Assembly (NCBI GenBank): GCA_964397555.1
Contig: CAYNJF010000001.1
Span: forward strand, 65,094-129,093
Direction of reading: 5' to 3'
Length of the DNA stretch: 64,000 nucleotides
Source of the DNA: CAYNJF01 sp964397555
GTDB taxonomy: Bacteria; Pseudomonadota; Gammaproteobacteria; Berkiellales; Berkiellaceae
Shown: in pieces, positions 8,675 to 17,459 of the stretch
Layout: the number at the start of each line of letters is the position of its first letter
Position numbering within the stretch: position 1 is the stretch's first letter
Notes under the pieces: generated by a model
The model's database searches: none
The model's input: only the letters and a program-made list of their open reading frames with translations
Told to the model about the DNA's origin: nothing
Translations under genes and position numbers: made by a program

Positions 8675-9253
8675 ATGGAAAAGTGGACTAAAGCTGGATG
8701 CGTATTGGGCGTGTGTTTGGTACTTAATGGGTGTGCTGCCGTGGTTGCGGGCACAGCGGCAACCGGAATCATGGTGGCGCAAGATAGACGCACCGCTGGT
8801 ACCTACGTTGAAGATCATTCGATTGAGTTAAAAGCTCGACGGGCAATCAGCCGTGTCGTCGAAGAAGATGATAAGTCGCGTGTTCGTGTCACCAGTTACA
8901 ACAACAATGTCTTACTGTTGGGTCAAGTGACCACCCCTGAGAGCATTCACAAGATTGAAACCGCAGTGAAGGACGTGACCAAGGTCAACGCAGTCCACAA
9001 CGAGATCAAAGTCTCAGCCCCTACTTCCATGCTAACTCGCTCGTCCGACAGCTGGATTACCTCGAAAATCAAAAGCGCTATGGTGATCAACAAAGAATTA
9101 AACCCAACGCGCGTCAAAGTCATCACTGAAGATGGCATTGTCTATCTTCTTGGCTTGGTCACGCCCCAGGAAGAAGAAATTGCGGTGGACATCGCTCGTC
9201 ACACCAAAGGGGTCAAACGAGTGGTTAAAATTTTTGAATACGTACCAACCTAA
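8675..9253 (+). CDS. dolP: Dual BON-domain outer-membrane lipoprotein (DolP/YraP-like)
   Basis: DolP is an outer-membrane lipoprotein with two BON domains that bind anionic phospholipid and support envelope integrity. The 192-aa product has a lipoprotein signal with lipobox VLNGC (Cys20), then BON domains at about residues 50-115 (KARRAISRV ... VHNEIKV) and 128-190 (ITSKIKSAMV ... VVKIFEYV). Length and order match the family. It is 2 bp behind diaA/gmhA, and its stop overlaps the next start (TAATG), so the three genes are probably co-transcribed. Confidence 0.9.
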   Translation: MEKWTKAGCVLGVCLVLNGCAAVVAGTAATGIMVAQDRRTAGTYVEDHSIELKARRAISRVVEEDDKSRVRVTSYNNNVLLLGQVTTPESIHKIETAVKDVTKVNAVHNEIKVSAPTSMLTRSSDSWITSKIKSAMVINKELNPTRVKVITEDGIVYLLGLVTPQEEEIAVDIARHTKGVKRVVKIFEYVPT

Positions 9254-10641
9254 TGAGCATTGAATCAACTTTTGAAAAGGCAATCCATGAAGGGTTGCCT
9301 TCCAATCTATGGCTTACAGACAAAGCCGATACCTTTACTTATGGTTATGATAATTCTCGCAAGCATGCCCAACCGGATGCCGTTGCCCTATGTGAGACCT
9401 CGGTTCAAGTCGCGCATGTGGTAAAAACCTGTTACGAGCATGGGATCCCTTTGACGGCAAGGGGTCGAGCTTCGGGCACAGCTGGCGGTGCCATCCCCAT
9501 CCAGGGTGGGGTTGTCCTGTCCTTAGAGCGGATGGATTCTATCTTGCATTTTGATCCGCAAAACCGAACCATGGTGGTCGAGCCTGGGGTTTTGAATTCA
9601 ACCGTTCAAGAGCTGGCGGCCAGTGAGGGATTTTTTTGGGGGCCTGATCCATCGAGCGCTGCTTATTGCACCATCGGTGGGAACTTAGCCTGTAATGCGG
9701 CTGGACCTCGCTCCATCAAGTATGGGACAACCCGAGATAATGTCTTGGGCCTCAAGGCCGTTACTGGCAAAGGTGAAACCATTGTAGCTGGGGTTCATAC
9801 CACCAAGGGGGTGGTCGGTTACGATTTAACCCGCTTGTTGATTGGCTCCGAGGGTACGTTAGGGATCATCACCGAAGCCACCTTGAAGCTTTTGCCTTTG
9901 AATCATTCCAAAAGAACCTTATGCGCTCTTTTTGATAGCATCCAATCCGGGGTCGATGCCATTGTCAGTGTGATGAACCAACCTGTGATCCCTTGTGCGG
10001 TTGAAATCATGGATGAGTTATCACTTTCTCTTATACGCAATCATCAAAAGCAATCGGTGGACGAGCGCGCCAAAGCCATGCTTATCCTAGAGGTCGATGG
10101 TTCTGAGGCCAGCATTGACGATGCCGCCGAACAAATCAAAGCCTCTCTTTCTAATCAGGGCCTTATCGAGTGCACCATTGCGACGACCCCAGAACAGACC
10201 GCAGCCATTTGGGCCACAAGAAAGTTGCTGTCGCCTGCACTTCGCTCTTTGTCCGAACACAAGGTCAATGAAGACATTGTGATCCCTGTAAGCAAAATGC
10301 CTGTCTTTTTTGAGAAGATGGGGCAACTCTCTGAGCAATATGACATCCCTATTGTCAACTTTGGACATGGCGGCAATGGGAATATTCATGTCAACATGTT
10401 GGCCGATTTGTTGGATGAGCAACAAGGACCCGTTGCCCATAAAGTCCTTAATGAAATCTTTGATATGGTAGTCGAACTTGGTGGCACCCTTTCAGGGGAA
10501 CATGGGGTGGGTTTAGAAAAGCGCGATTACGTCCATAAGGAAATGAACCCTGTGGAGGTCGAGTTGATGAAACAAATCAAAGCCGTCTTTGATCCAAAGG
10601 GCATCCTCAACCCAGACAAACTGCTTCCTTTAGACGCTTAA
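9253..10641 (+). CDS. FAD-linked oxidase, GlcD / D-lactate dehydrogenase type
   Basis: A 462-aa flavoprotein of the VAO/PCMH family that oxidises a 2-hydroxy acid such as glycolate or D-lactate. The N-terminal FAD-binding PCMH domain shows ARGRASGTAGGAIP (near residue 72) and GGNLACNAAGPRSIKYG. The C-terminal substrate domain shows NFGHGGNGNIHVN and LGGTLSGEHGVGLEKRDY, the usual metal and substrate histidines. It has no Fe-S domain. A GlcF-like Fe-S partner is encoded 15 kb away at 25.4 kb and no GlcE is seen. Its start overlaps the dolP stop, and its stop overlaps the convergent gene by 12 bp. Substrate undetermined. Confidence 0.88.
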   Translation: MSIESTFEKAIHEGLPSNLWLTDKADTFTYGYDNSRKHAQPDAVALCETSVQVAHVVKTCYEHGIPLTARGRASGTAGGAIPIQGGVVLSLERMDSILHFDPQNRTMVVEPGVLNSTVQELAASEGFFWGPDPSSAAYCTIGGNLACNAAGPRSIKYGTTRDNVLGLKAVTGKGETIVAGVHTTKGVVGYDLTRLLIGSEGTLGIITEATLKLLPLNHSKRTLCALFDSIQSGVDAIVSVMNQPVIPCAVEIMDELSLSLIRNHQKQSVDERAKAMLILEVDGSEASIDDAAEQIKASLSNQGLIECTIATTPEQTAAIWATRKLLSPALRSLSEHKVNEDIVIPVSKMPVFFEKMGQLSEQYDIPIVNFGHGGNGNIHVNMLADLLDEQQGPVAHKVLNEIFDMVVELGGTLSGEHGVGLEKRDYVHKEMNPVEVELMKQIKAVFDPKGILNPDKLLPLDA

Positions 10642-11133
10642 CACTTGCTCGGCCATTGATATATCAGGATGGGCGTCGAGAATTTTCTTTTGAACTTTCT
10701 CGACGCGCGTTTTTGGCACATCCACCATGAGCAAGTACCGACCATCTTCAATGTCTTTTTCATGCATCTCAACCAAACTGTTTGGGATCCCTATCCCGAT
10801 CATGGCTGATGCCCATAAACCAAAAAACAAGGAAAAGGCGACAATGCCGGCGATGCCTAGAGCACTCATGTGAATGCCTGCAGGCATGGTCGCCTCAAAG
10901 AGTCCATAGATACATACCATTAAGACAACACTGATAAGACCACCACGCTTTAGCGCTGGAATGAGATCGGTTGTCTGCAACACTGAGGCTTGATGCACTT
11001 TGGCTCGCTCCAAAAGAGCCACATCTTTGCCAAGCACGTGGACATGTGCTTCATCCACGCCAATGTCATCGAGCTCTTGGATGATGGTTTTCCCCTTTTC
11101 AATCGTTGGGACAACAAAACAAAGACGTTTCAT
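10630..11133 (-). CDS. Small membrane protein, DUF1269-like
   Basis: A 167-aa protein with a soluble alpha/beta N-terminal part (MKRLCFVVPTIEKGKTIIQEL), two hydrophobic segments in the middle (about residues 65-85 and 92-118, Gly-rich) and a soluble C-terminal part. This layout resembles DUF1269 or general-stress 'flipping' proteins that sense or regulate envelope state, but I assign no function. The ATG at 11133 has GAGGT five bases upstream. It is the third gene of a leftward set with the exported protein (11142-11774) and the glycine-zipper lipoprotein; the preceding stop codon lies 9 bp upstream of its start. Confidence 0.65.
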   Translation of the reverse strand: MKRLCFVVPTIEKGKTIIQELDDIGVDEAHVHVLGKDVALLERAKVHQASVLQTTDLIPALKRGGLISVVLMVCIYGLFEATMPAGIHMSALGIAGIVAFSLFFGLWASAMIGIGIPNSLVEMHEKDIEDGRYLLMVDVPKTRVEKVQKKILDAHPDISMAEQVLSV

Positions 11134-11141
11134 AGCATACC

Positions 11142-11774
11142 TCACTCATCCAAAATGGATTGACATAATGAAAACTCGTTGTAGGCTTCAGTGCCCTTTT
11201 TGGACTCTAAAAGGGTTTCATAAAAACCTAGCTGACCAGGAAAGCGATTGGGATAGGTCGTTAAAAAGTCTATGAACGCATTGATGGCAAAGAGATTCGC
11301 CTGATTTAAAAACGGTTGAAGTTTCTCAGCGATGCATACTTGACCTGCGTTGAACAAACTTTCATCAGAAAGGTATTGCCCTTTTTGAAGTAAGTCATAG
11401 CAAGGGATGACGGCTTGTTGTACGTCAATGTTGGCTGGGATTCGGCAAAGTTGATCGTAATATTCGTTGAGAACTTTGCAACGCTTACTGTCTTGTTCTC
11501 GGTCTCTTTCAATAAAGACCTTAAGAACAAAGTTATTCGTGGTGTTGTACAACTCAGGTTTTTTCTCACACACGCACAAGTGATCCAGCTCACACTGTAT
11601 CCACATTTGCATCAAATCAAATTGGGCATCACGCACCATGCTTTGCAATTCAATGGCTTCTTCAATGCCGTCGGTCTGAGTCCAGCGCTTATCCGCGTAA
11701 AGGGTTGCGGTTGTTAAAACGCAAAGAAGGGCCACAAGGGCCCTCCTAATTTGCGTGCCATGTCTGGCATTCAT
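11142..11774 (-). CDS. Exported cysteine-containing protein of unknown function
   Basis: A 210-aa product with an N-terminal signal peptide (RRALVALLCVLTTATLYA|DK). The mature protein is helical in composition and carries several cysteines (QCELDHLCVCEKK, SKRCKVL, DQLCRIP, IPCYD, VCIAEK, LCQS), suggesting periplasmic disulfides. No domain is recognised. The ATG at 11774 lies 3 bp after the stop of the glycine-zipper lipoprotein gene, so the two are probably translated together. Confidence 0.6.
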   Translation of the reverse strand: MNARHGTQIRRALVALLCVLTTATLYADKRWTQTDGIEEAIELQSMVRDAQFDLMQMWIQCELDHLCVCEKKPELYNTTNNFVLKVFIERDREQDSKRCKVLNEYYDQLCRIPANIDVQQAVIPCYDLLQKGQYLSDESLFNAGQVCIAEKLQPFLNQANLFAINAFIDFLTTYPNRFPGQLGFYETLLESKKGTEAYNEFSLCQSILDE

Positions 11775-11776
11775 GA

Positions 11777-12010
11777 TTACTCACCTTCAGATTTGCGATG
11801 GCGGTCGTATAAGAAACCACCCAAACCACCGGCCGCAGCACCAATCGCTGCACCCGTTCCGGCGTTACCTGAGATAGAGCCGATTGCAGCCCCGGTACCC
11901 GCACCAATCGCTGCCCCTGAAAGGGTACGTTGTTCAGTAGAGCTCATGTTTGCACAACCTGACAAGGTAATCAGTGCGCACATGCTGGCTCCTGCTAATA
12001 ATGATTTCAT
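11777..12010 (-). CDS. Glycine-zipper lipoprotein (OsmB-like)
   Basis: A 77-aa small lipoprotein with signal peptide and lipobox ITLSGC (Cys19). It is followed by Gly/Ala zipper repeats (GAAIGAGTGAAIGSISG and GTGAAIGAAAGGLGG) and a short charged tail. Glycine-zipper lipoproteins of this type pack in the outer membrane and are often stress-induced. ATG at 12010 follows AGGAG. It is the first gene of a three-gene leftward unit; the 118 bp upstream must hold its promoter. Confidence 0.8.
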   Translation of the reverse strand: MKSLLAGASMCALITLSGCANMSSTEQRTLSGAAIGAGTGAAIGSISGNAGTGAAIGAAAGGLGGFLYDRHRKSEGE

Positions 12011-12128
12011 ATCAACTCCTAACGTTGGTTCACTCCTAACAAAGAGCTTTAAGGTGATGAAAAAGTTTCACATAATGTGACTTAAATCCTTTTTTTATGA
12101 CCTATGACTAATAGGATTAGTGGCTGGT

Positions 12129-14854
12129 CTAGCCTTGCCCAGGACGCACACGATTATCTCTGGATGCCTCAATTTCCTCGCGCAGCTGGCTTAACTCCAT
12201 CAAGGCAGTTTGAATCGACTGGATGTCACTGACTGGAACCTCAATATTTAACTGTGTGGCACGCTCCATGTACTCAACATAGGCTCTCTCTAGGAGATCT
12301 AAATTCTCTTCTAATCGCCCCTCTTTGGGAGAAAGCCCAACTGCGATCTTTTGGAGATTTTCCACTTTGATAAGGAGTTCATCGAATACCTCATCAATAA
12401 GCCTTGTCCTATTATCAAGCTCTTTTCGTTGCTCTTTGGCTCTAACCCGAGCATTCAGTCTAAAAAAGCTTGGATTTCCAATTTTTGCAAGTTGGCGATT
12501 ACGAATCGATTCGATTTGAGTTACCCGCTCTTGGTTATTTCTGCCTACTAAGAGGTTCGCATATGAGGCTCTCAAGTAATCAATGGCGACTTTCTTCTCA
12601 GAATTTAACTGCTCTTTGGCTCTAGCCTCAGCTTCTGCTCGAGCTTGTGCCTCTGCCTCAGCTCGGGCTTGCGCTTCGGCTTGGGCTCTGGCTTGTGCTT
12701 CAGCTCGCGCCTTGGCTTCTGCCTCAGCTCGCGCTTTNNNNNNNNNNNNNNNNNNNNNNNNNNNNNNNNNNNNNNNNNNNNNNNNNNNNNNNNNNNNNNN
12801 NNNNNNNNNNNNNNNNNNNNNNNNNNNNNNNNNNNNNGGGCTCTGGCTTGTGCTTCAGCTCGCGCCTTGGCTTCTGCCTCAGCTCGCGCTTTTGCCTCTG
12901 CCTCGGCTCGCGCTTTTGCCTCTGCCTCGGCTCGCGCTTTCGCTTCGGCCTCGGCTCGCGCTTTTGCCTCTGCCTCGGCTCGCGCTTTTGCCTCTGCTTC
13001 GGCTCGGGCTCTCTCTTCTGCTTCGGCTCGCGCTTTCTCTTCGGCCTCAGCTCGGGCTTTCTCTTCTGCCTCGGCTCGCGCTCTCGCTTCTGCTTCGGCT
13101 CGTGCTTTGGCTTCTGCCTCGGCTCGCGCTTTGGCTTCTGCCTCGGCTCGCGCTTTCGCTTCGGCCTCGGCTCGCGCTTTCGCTTCGGCCTCAGCTCTGG
13201 CCTTGGCTTCTTCTGCTCGGGCTTTAGCTTCTGCTTCGGCTCGGGCTTTAGCTTCTGCTTCTGCTCGGGCTCGCGCCTCTGATTGGGCTCTCGCTTCTGC
13301 TTCGGCTCGCGCTTTGGCTTCTGCTTCGGCTCGCGCTTTGGCTTCTGCCTCGGCTCGGGCTCGCGCCTCTGCTTGGGCTCTCGCTTCTGCTTCGGCTCGG
13401 GCTCGCGCCTCTGCTTGGGCTCTCGCTTCTGCTTCCGCTCGTGCTTTGGCTTCTGCCTCGGCTTGTGCTTTAGCCTCAGCCAGAGCGCGCGCTTGTGCTT
13501 CAGCCTGGGATCTTGCTTGTGCTTCGGCCTCAGCTCGCGCTTTGGCTTCTTCCTCGGCCCGCGCTAGCGCCATAGCTTCAGCACGTACTCTAGCCTCTTG
13601 TTCGTCTAATAATTGATGCTCTGTTGTTGATGTGGCTTGGCTTATTTCTGGTACCTGATGTAAATCAACATCCATCCCTTCAACCGATGAATCATCACTT
13701 AAACTCATATCTTCAAGTTCATCTCGCCAAGGGATAGTGTCATCATAAATTTGTACAACAGCAACTATATCTTGAGTATCAACCTGACTTCCTTCAACAG
13801 TAGGATGAAATTGATCGATAAATTCTAGTATGTCTTCCATCGTAATCTCATCCATTCGAGCCATGTTAGCCTCAAGGTATGGATTAAAAAAGGTGGACAC
13901 TAAATTCTGAGTTGTAGGGAAGTCTGGCGGAGCAAACTCACTTGCTGACGCTTGTTTTTTTGCAACTTTTTTAATCGATTCTGCATTTAGTCCTTGCTCA
14001 GCTTGAACTCTATCGTTCAAAAGCTCTAAAGCATCTTTAATCTTCCACAAGGAAATTGAATCCAGGGCCCCATCAAGACATCCCTGCCATCGCGGCAAAT
14101 TAAAAAACTCTTCTACCAAATCGTTTTCTTCAGCAAAGGCATAGTTTTCACCCAAGTTAAACACGACCATTTCAAGTGCATAATCAATTCCAAAACTAAA
14201 CATGGACGAAAAAGGATCATATTTATGTCCATAGATCTCAATTTTTTCAAGGGGATCCGATGTTTGTGCCATTAGCCTAGCCATTCGACCTCCCATTCGA
14301 CTTCGACCAGAACTACGAGTAGAGGGGACAATGGGGCTGGTTGGCTTTGAGGAGTCAGCTTTGGTGACTCCACGACGAGCACATCTGATGTAATCATCGC
14401 AAATGCTTTCGACCGTTTTAGAAAAGTCTAAGTCTAATCGCTGAACAGCTTTTACAACTTGTATCAGATATTCAGACTGCGTCATTCCCTCGCCGATGCG
14501 AACCGCATCTCTTTTAATGGTGGTTGCCTCTAAGCGTGCCAACATATCTTCGTAAAACGCTTGATTGTGCCTAGACTTGCGCTCTGATGCTTTTTCCATC
14601 ATATGGTCTTTGTAGGCTTGAGCGAGCCTGATTCTTGCTGGACCGGTAAGTTGGTTCTTCTCAGTATGGGAAAATCGTTTAAAGTCGTCCCATGTTAATT
14701 GGGCCAGTTCATCAGATCTCATGGCCTGAATCCTAGGAATGCTGTAGGTTGACACAGTCTTCTCCGAACTTAATTCAAGTGCTCTTTTGACACGATCAAA
14801 GCTTGTAAGTTCCATCGACGTTTTATCGTTGAGTATGCGGATGTGAATTAACAC
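12129..14854 (-). CDS. Giant Ala/Glu/Arg/Lys-repeat protein, split by an assembly gap
   Basis: One gene is interrupted by 100 Ns at 12738-12837. The N-terminal part (about 430 aa before the repeats) is non-repetitive and unlike any domain I recognise; it contains an Arg/Ser-rich stretch and a Ser/Asp-rich acidic linker. A long tract of the 8-residue unit AKARAEAE and variants (24 bp at DNA level) follows. Left of the gap the repeat continues in another frame into RAKEQLNSEKK and a 165-aa charged, probably coiled-coil C-terminus ending RVRPGQG. The frame change only shows that the N run is a placeholder, so the true length is unknown. The tract should form a long charged helix, as in TolA domain II. 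There is no signal peptide. Start GTG 14854 or ATG 14815. Confidence 0.7.
12615..13600 (-). repeat. 24-bp tandem repeat tract encoding AKARAEAE units
   Basis: About three dozen imperfect 24-bp units are visible on both sides of the gap. Synonymous third positions vary (GCC/GCT, CGC/CGG) while the protein pattern is kept, so the repeat is under selection as protein, although its copy number may change by slippage. Confidence 0.9.
12738..12837. other. Assembly gap of exactly 100 N
   Basis: A run of exactly 100 Ns lies inside the tandem repeat. This is the conventional marker for a gap of unknown size, so repeat copy number and protein length cannot be stated. Confidence 0.98.
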
Positions 14855-14972
14855 TCATTAGGATCCCTACCACGCTTTTGTCTCTCGATCGCAACGCTCT
14901 GTCTATAAGAGATACTGATGTTTCATTCAACCATGATAAGTTGACCCTAATACATACTAGGAGTCTTATTAA

Positions 14973-15587
14973 ATGAGCGTTACTGGACCAGAAATATATG
15001 CTCGTTGGAAACAACTTGCCGACGACAACAATGCTCCAATGGGTGTTTATGCAACCATTGAGACCGTTCGCCACTTAGATGAATATGGGGCTACTCATGC
15101 GGTCATTATTGCAGCCCTTTTTGCCTCTTATGATGACTATCGTACTTTGCCAAAATACATGAGAAACATTGATCCAGACTTTAAAGCATTAGAGATGAAA
15201 TTAACGGGTTACTATCCATCCGCGCATGTCGATGAGCATGGAAATCAAAAAGGTGGTGATGAAGAACTAATTACTGACACCGTTCCCTTACACCTGGAAC
15301 TTGACTTACAGAGCTTAGATCTCACCCACTCACAACTTAAACCCTTGAGTGTTGAGGAAAAATTTAAAGCCATGTTCAGTGAAGACGTAGAGCAGTTTAA
15401 ATTTCAAATAGAGACTCTAGTTCATGCTAGTGGACCAGAACTTATTTTCGGCGGTAAAAGTATTTTAAGCTCTGGGTGCTTTGCTGCTAGAAAGGCTAAG
15501 TTAGAAGTTGAATATTGTAAAATGCTATCTGAGGAGACTCCCGGAGAGGAAACTACCAAAGAGCAGAACCCAAGACCTATAAAATAA
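14973..15587 (+). CDS. Hypothetical 204-aa protein
   Basis: A 204-aa cytoplasmic-looking protein without signal peptide or membrane segment. The N-terminal 90 residues (MSVTGPEIYARWKQLADD ... PKYMRNIDPDF) are rich in aromatics and probably helical. The rest is acidic and ends in a polar tail (PGEETTKEQNPRPIK). No domain recognised. ATG at 14973 follows AGGAG. It is divergent from the giant repeat gene with 118 bp between starts and ends at a strong bidirectional terminator. Both genes are absent from the conserved synteny around them, so they probably arrived or evolved together. Confidence 0.7.
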   Translation: MSVTGPEIYARWKQLADDNNAPMGVYATIETVRHLDEYGATHAVIIAALFASYDDYRTLPKYMRNIDPDFKALEMKLTGYYPSAHVDEHGNQKGGDEELITDTVPLHLELDLQSLDLTHSQLKPLSVEEKFKAMFSEDVEQFKFQIETLVHASGPELIFGGKSILSSGCFAARKAKLEVEYCKMLSEETPGEETTKEQNPRPIK

Positions 15588-15612
15588 AAAAACCGGCTAA
15601 GCCGGTTTTTTT
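15586..15612. terminator. Bidirectional intrinsic terminator
   Basis: The stem CCGGC/GCCGG (15593-15597 with 15601-15605, loop TAA) is flanked by A7 on the left and T7 on the right. It can stop the plus-strand unknown gene and the minus-strand sspBA-pet transcript. It abuts the sspB stop codon. Confidence 0.9.
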
Positions 15613-16045
15613 ATTTCACCACAGTCAAGGTAGGTCGTTTACCGCCTTTGGACTTCGTATCTTTCGATTTGGAGTCCGAGCTTTTCACCGCTTTTGGCCC
15701 ACCGCCACTTGGTGGAGGCGTCTCATCTTCATTTTCCTCATCATCTTTGAAGACCATACCGCGACCATTTTCTTTGGCGTAAATCGCCTCAACGGCACGA
15801 CAAGGGGCATAGATGTTGTAAGGGACGCCTTTGAAACGCGCACTGAACTCCACATGATCATTGGCCATCAATAAGCCTTTGATGGAATTCGGAGAGATGT
15901 TTAAGACAATGCGTCCGTTCTCTACAAACTCAGTTGGCACGCACACATCAGGATGATCTGCGTTTAGCACAATGTACGGGGTGAAGTTATTATCTAAGAT
16001 CCACTCGTAAAAGGCTCTGAGTAAGTAGGGGCGGCTCGATGTCAT
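15611..16045 (-). CDS. sspB: ClpXP protease specificity-enhancing factor SspB
   Basis: SspB is the adaptor that delivers ssrA-tagged, ribosome-rescued proteins to the ClpXP protease. The 144-aa product has the SspB fold N-terminally (RPYLLRAFYEWILDNN, about residues 5-20, then LNISPNSIKGL). A disordered Gly/Pro/Ser/Lys linker follows, and the C-terminal tail RPTLTVVK is the conserved ClpX-docking peptide. Its start overlaps the sspA stop, as in most gammaproteobacteria. Confidence 0.96.
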   Translation of the reverse strand: MTSSRPYLLRAFYEWILDNNFTPYIVLNADHPDVCVPTEFVENGRIVLNISPNSIKGLLMANDHVEFSARFKGVPYNIYAPCRAVEAIYAKENGRGMVFKDDEENEDETPPPSGGGPKAVKSSDSKSKDTKSKGGKRPTLTVVK

Positions 16046-16674
16046 AACTCGTTCATCGCTCTTTCAGCGTCAGTTAAACTGACTTGGAAAGATTCACGCT
16101 CAAACAAACGTTTCGCATAAGCAGAAACTGATTTAATTTGAGGGGGTATTTCAATGCCCATTAGATTCAAGCGCCAGAACAAAGGAGCAATTGCGCAATC
16201 AACCAGTGAGAACTCTTCACTTAAGAAATAAGGAGCATCATCAAAGAGTGGTGCTACCGAGATGATGCTATCTCTTAGTGCCGTTCTTGCTTTGTCCTGC
16301 TCAGCTTCGTCCGTGGGTCGTAAAATCTTGTTCATCAGCGTGTACCAATCACGATTCACACGATGCAACAACAAACGACTCTTGGCTCGCGCCACAGGAT
16401 AAACGGGCATCAATGGGGGATGCGGAAAACGCTCATCAAGGTATTCCATGATGATTTCAGATCCATACAGAACGAGATCACGATCAACCAAGGTTGGAAC
16501 TGTGCTGTACGGATTGATCTCCATCAATGAGTCCGGAAGATTGTTCTCATCAATGTTGCAAGTATCGTAAGTGACACCCTTTTCCGCTAGAACAATGCGT
16601 GTGCGATGACTGTAAGCATCCGCTGGTCCAGAATATAAGGTCATGACCGAACGCTTATTCGCCACAACTGCCAT
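16042..16674 (-). CDS. sspA: Stringent starvation protein A (GST-like RNA polymerase-binding protein)
   Basis: SspA is a glutathione-S-transferase-fold protein without GST activity that binds RNA polymerase and is needed for stationary-phase and virulence gene control. It is 210 aa from the ATG at 16674. The thioredoxin-like N-terminal domain begins MTLYSGPADAYSHRTRIVLAEKG; the helical C-terminal domain includes FSLVDCAIAPLFWRL. A longer frame to 16707 would add residues not found in the family. It lies between petC and sspB, as in Pseudomonas-type genomes. Confidence 0.95.
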   Translation of the reverse strand: MAVVANKRSVMTLYSGPADAYSHRTRIVLAEKGVTYDTCNIDENNLPDSLMEINPYSTVPTLVDRDLVLYGSEIIMEYLDERFPHPPLMPVYPVARAKSRLLLHRVNRDWYTLMNKILRPTDEAEQDKARTALRDSIISVAPLFDDAPYFLSEEFSLVDCAIAPLFWRLNLMGIEIPPQIKSVSAYAKRLFERESFQVSLTDAERAMNEL

Positions 16675-16688
16675 AAAAAAGCCCCCGC

Positions 16689-17459
16689 TTAATGAACGTC
16701 CTTCCAAAACTCGCGTTTAAGCGCGTATAGGAAAGAAGTAAGGATTACTAAAAATAAAATAACGAATACGCCCATTCGAGTCCGCTTTTCCTTAGCCGGC
16801 TCACCAACATATTCAAGGAAGTTCACTAAATCGGTCATTGCTCGGTCATACTGCTCTGCATTGAGTTGACCAGCTTTAACTAATTTCAATCCTGTAACTT
16901 CTTGTTTTTCTATCTGCTTATCACCATCTTGAACCATGACGGTCTTCAAAATGGGTTCTTGATAGCCCTGCATGTCTAATAGCACATGAGGCATACCAAC
17001 GTCAGGAAAAACGGTGTTATTCACGCCCCAAGGTCTTGATTCATCAACATAAAAAGCCTTGAGATAAGAATACACCCAATGTTTGCCACGAGTTCGGGTC
17101 ACAAGCGTCAAATCTGGAGGGTTAACCCCAAACCACTTGGCTCCGTCCTCCGCCGGCATACTGTTGTGAATCTTATCAGTAACTTTGTCAGTTACAAAAT
17201 TTAAGTTAGCTTGAATTATGTCTTCTAACACATTTCCTTCTTCATCCAGGGCACCAATGTACTCTCCGACCTGGTTGTAACGGGTATATTGAAGACTATG
17301 ACAAGCTTGGCACTTGTTCATGTAAATCTGAGCGCCCCGCTGAAGAGAAGCCTTATCTCTGAGATTATTATTCACATGCTCAAGTGGCACCGCCGGGCCG
17401 CCTGCGGCCCAGCTTCCCATGGATGCGAACAATAAGCCGATCGTTAGTAATTTTCTCAT
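16689..17459 (-). CDS. petC: Cytochrome c1 of the bc1 complex
   Basis: Cytochrome c1 carries electrons from the Rieske protein to cytochrome c in respiratory complex III. The 256-aa precursor has a signal peptide (LLTIGLLFASMGSWAAGG), the covalent haem motif CQACH near residue 52, a downstream region likely to supply the axial Met, and a C-terminal anchor (VFVILFLVILTSFLYAL). Its start overlaps the petB stop (TGATG). Confidence 0.96.
   Translation of the reverse strand: MRKLLTIGLLFASMGSWAAGGPAVPLEHVNNNLRDKASLQRGAQIYMNKCQACHSLQYTRYNQVGEYIGALDEEGNVLEDIIQANLNFVTDKVTDKIHNSMPAEDGAKWFGVNPPDLTLVTRTRGKHWVYSYLKAFYVDESRPWGVNNTVFPDVGMPHVLLDMQGYQEPILKTVMVQDGDKQIEKQEVTGLKLVKAGQLNAEQYDRAMTDLVNFLEYVGEPAKEKRTRMGVFVILFLVILTSFLYALKREFWKDVH

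Noticed and set aside
12605..12737. Frameshift at the repeat as evidence for a pseudogene
   Set aside because: The frame change falls exactly across the 100-N placeholder, so it reflects unknown gap length rather than a real mutation.
12615..13600. Regular direct repeats that could suggest a CRISPR array
   Set aside because: Units are contiguous 24-bp coding repeats without unique spacers, and no cas gene is near.
12583..13616. Long plus-strand ORFs rich in Ala/Ser or Leu/Arg across the repeat
   Set aside because: They are antisense frames of the GC-rich 24-bp repeat; a codon repeat without stops keeps several frames open.
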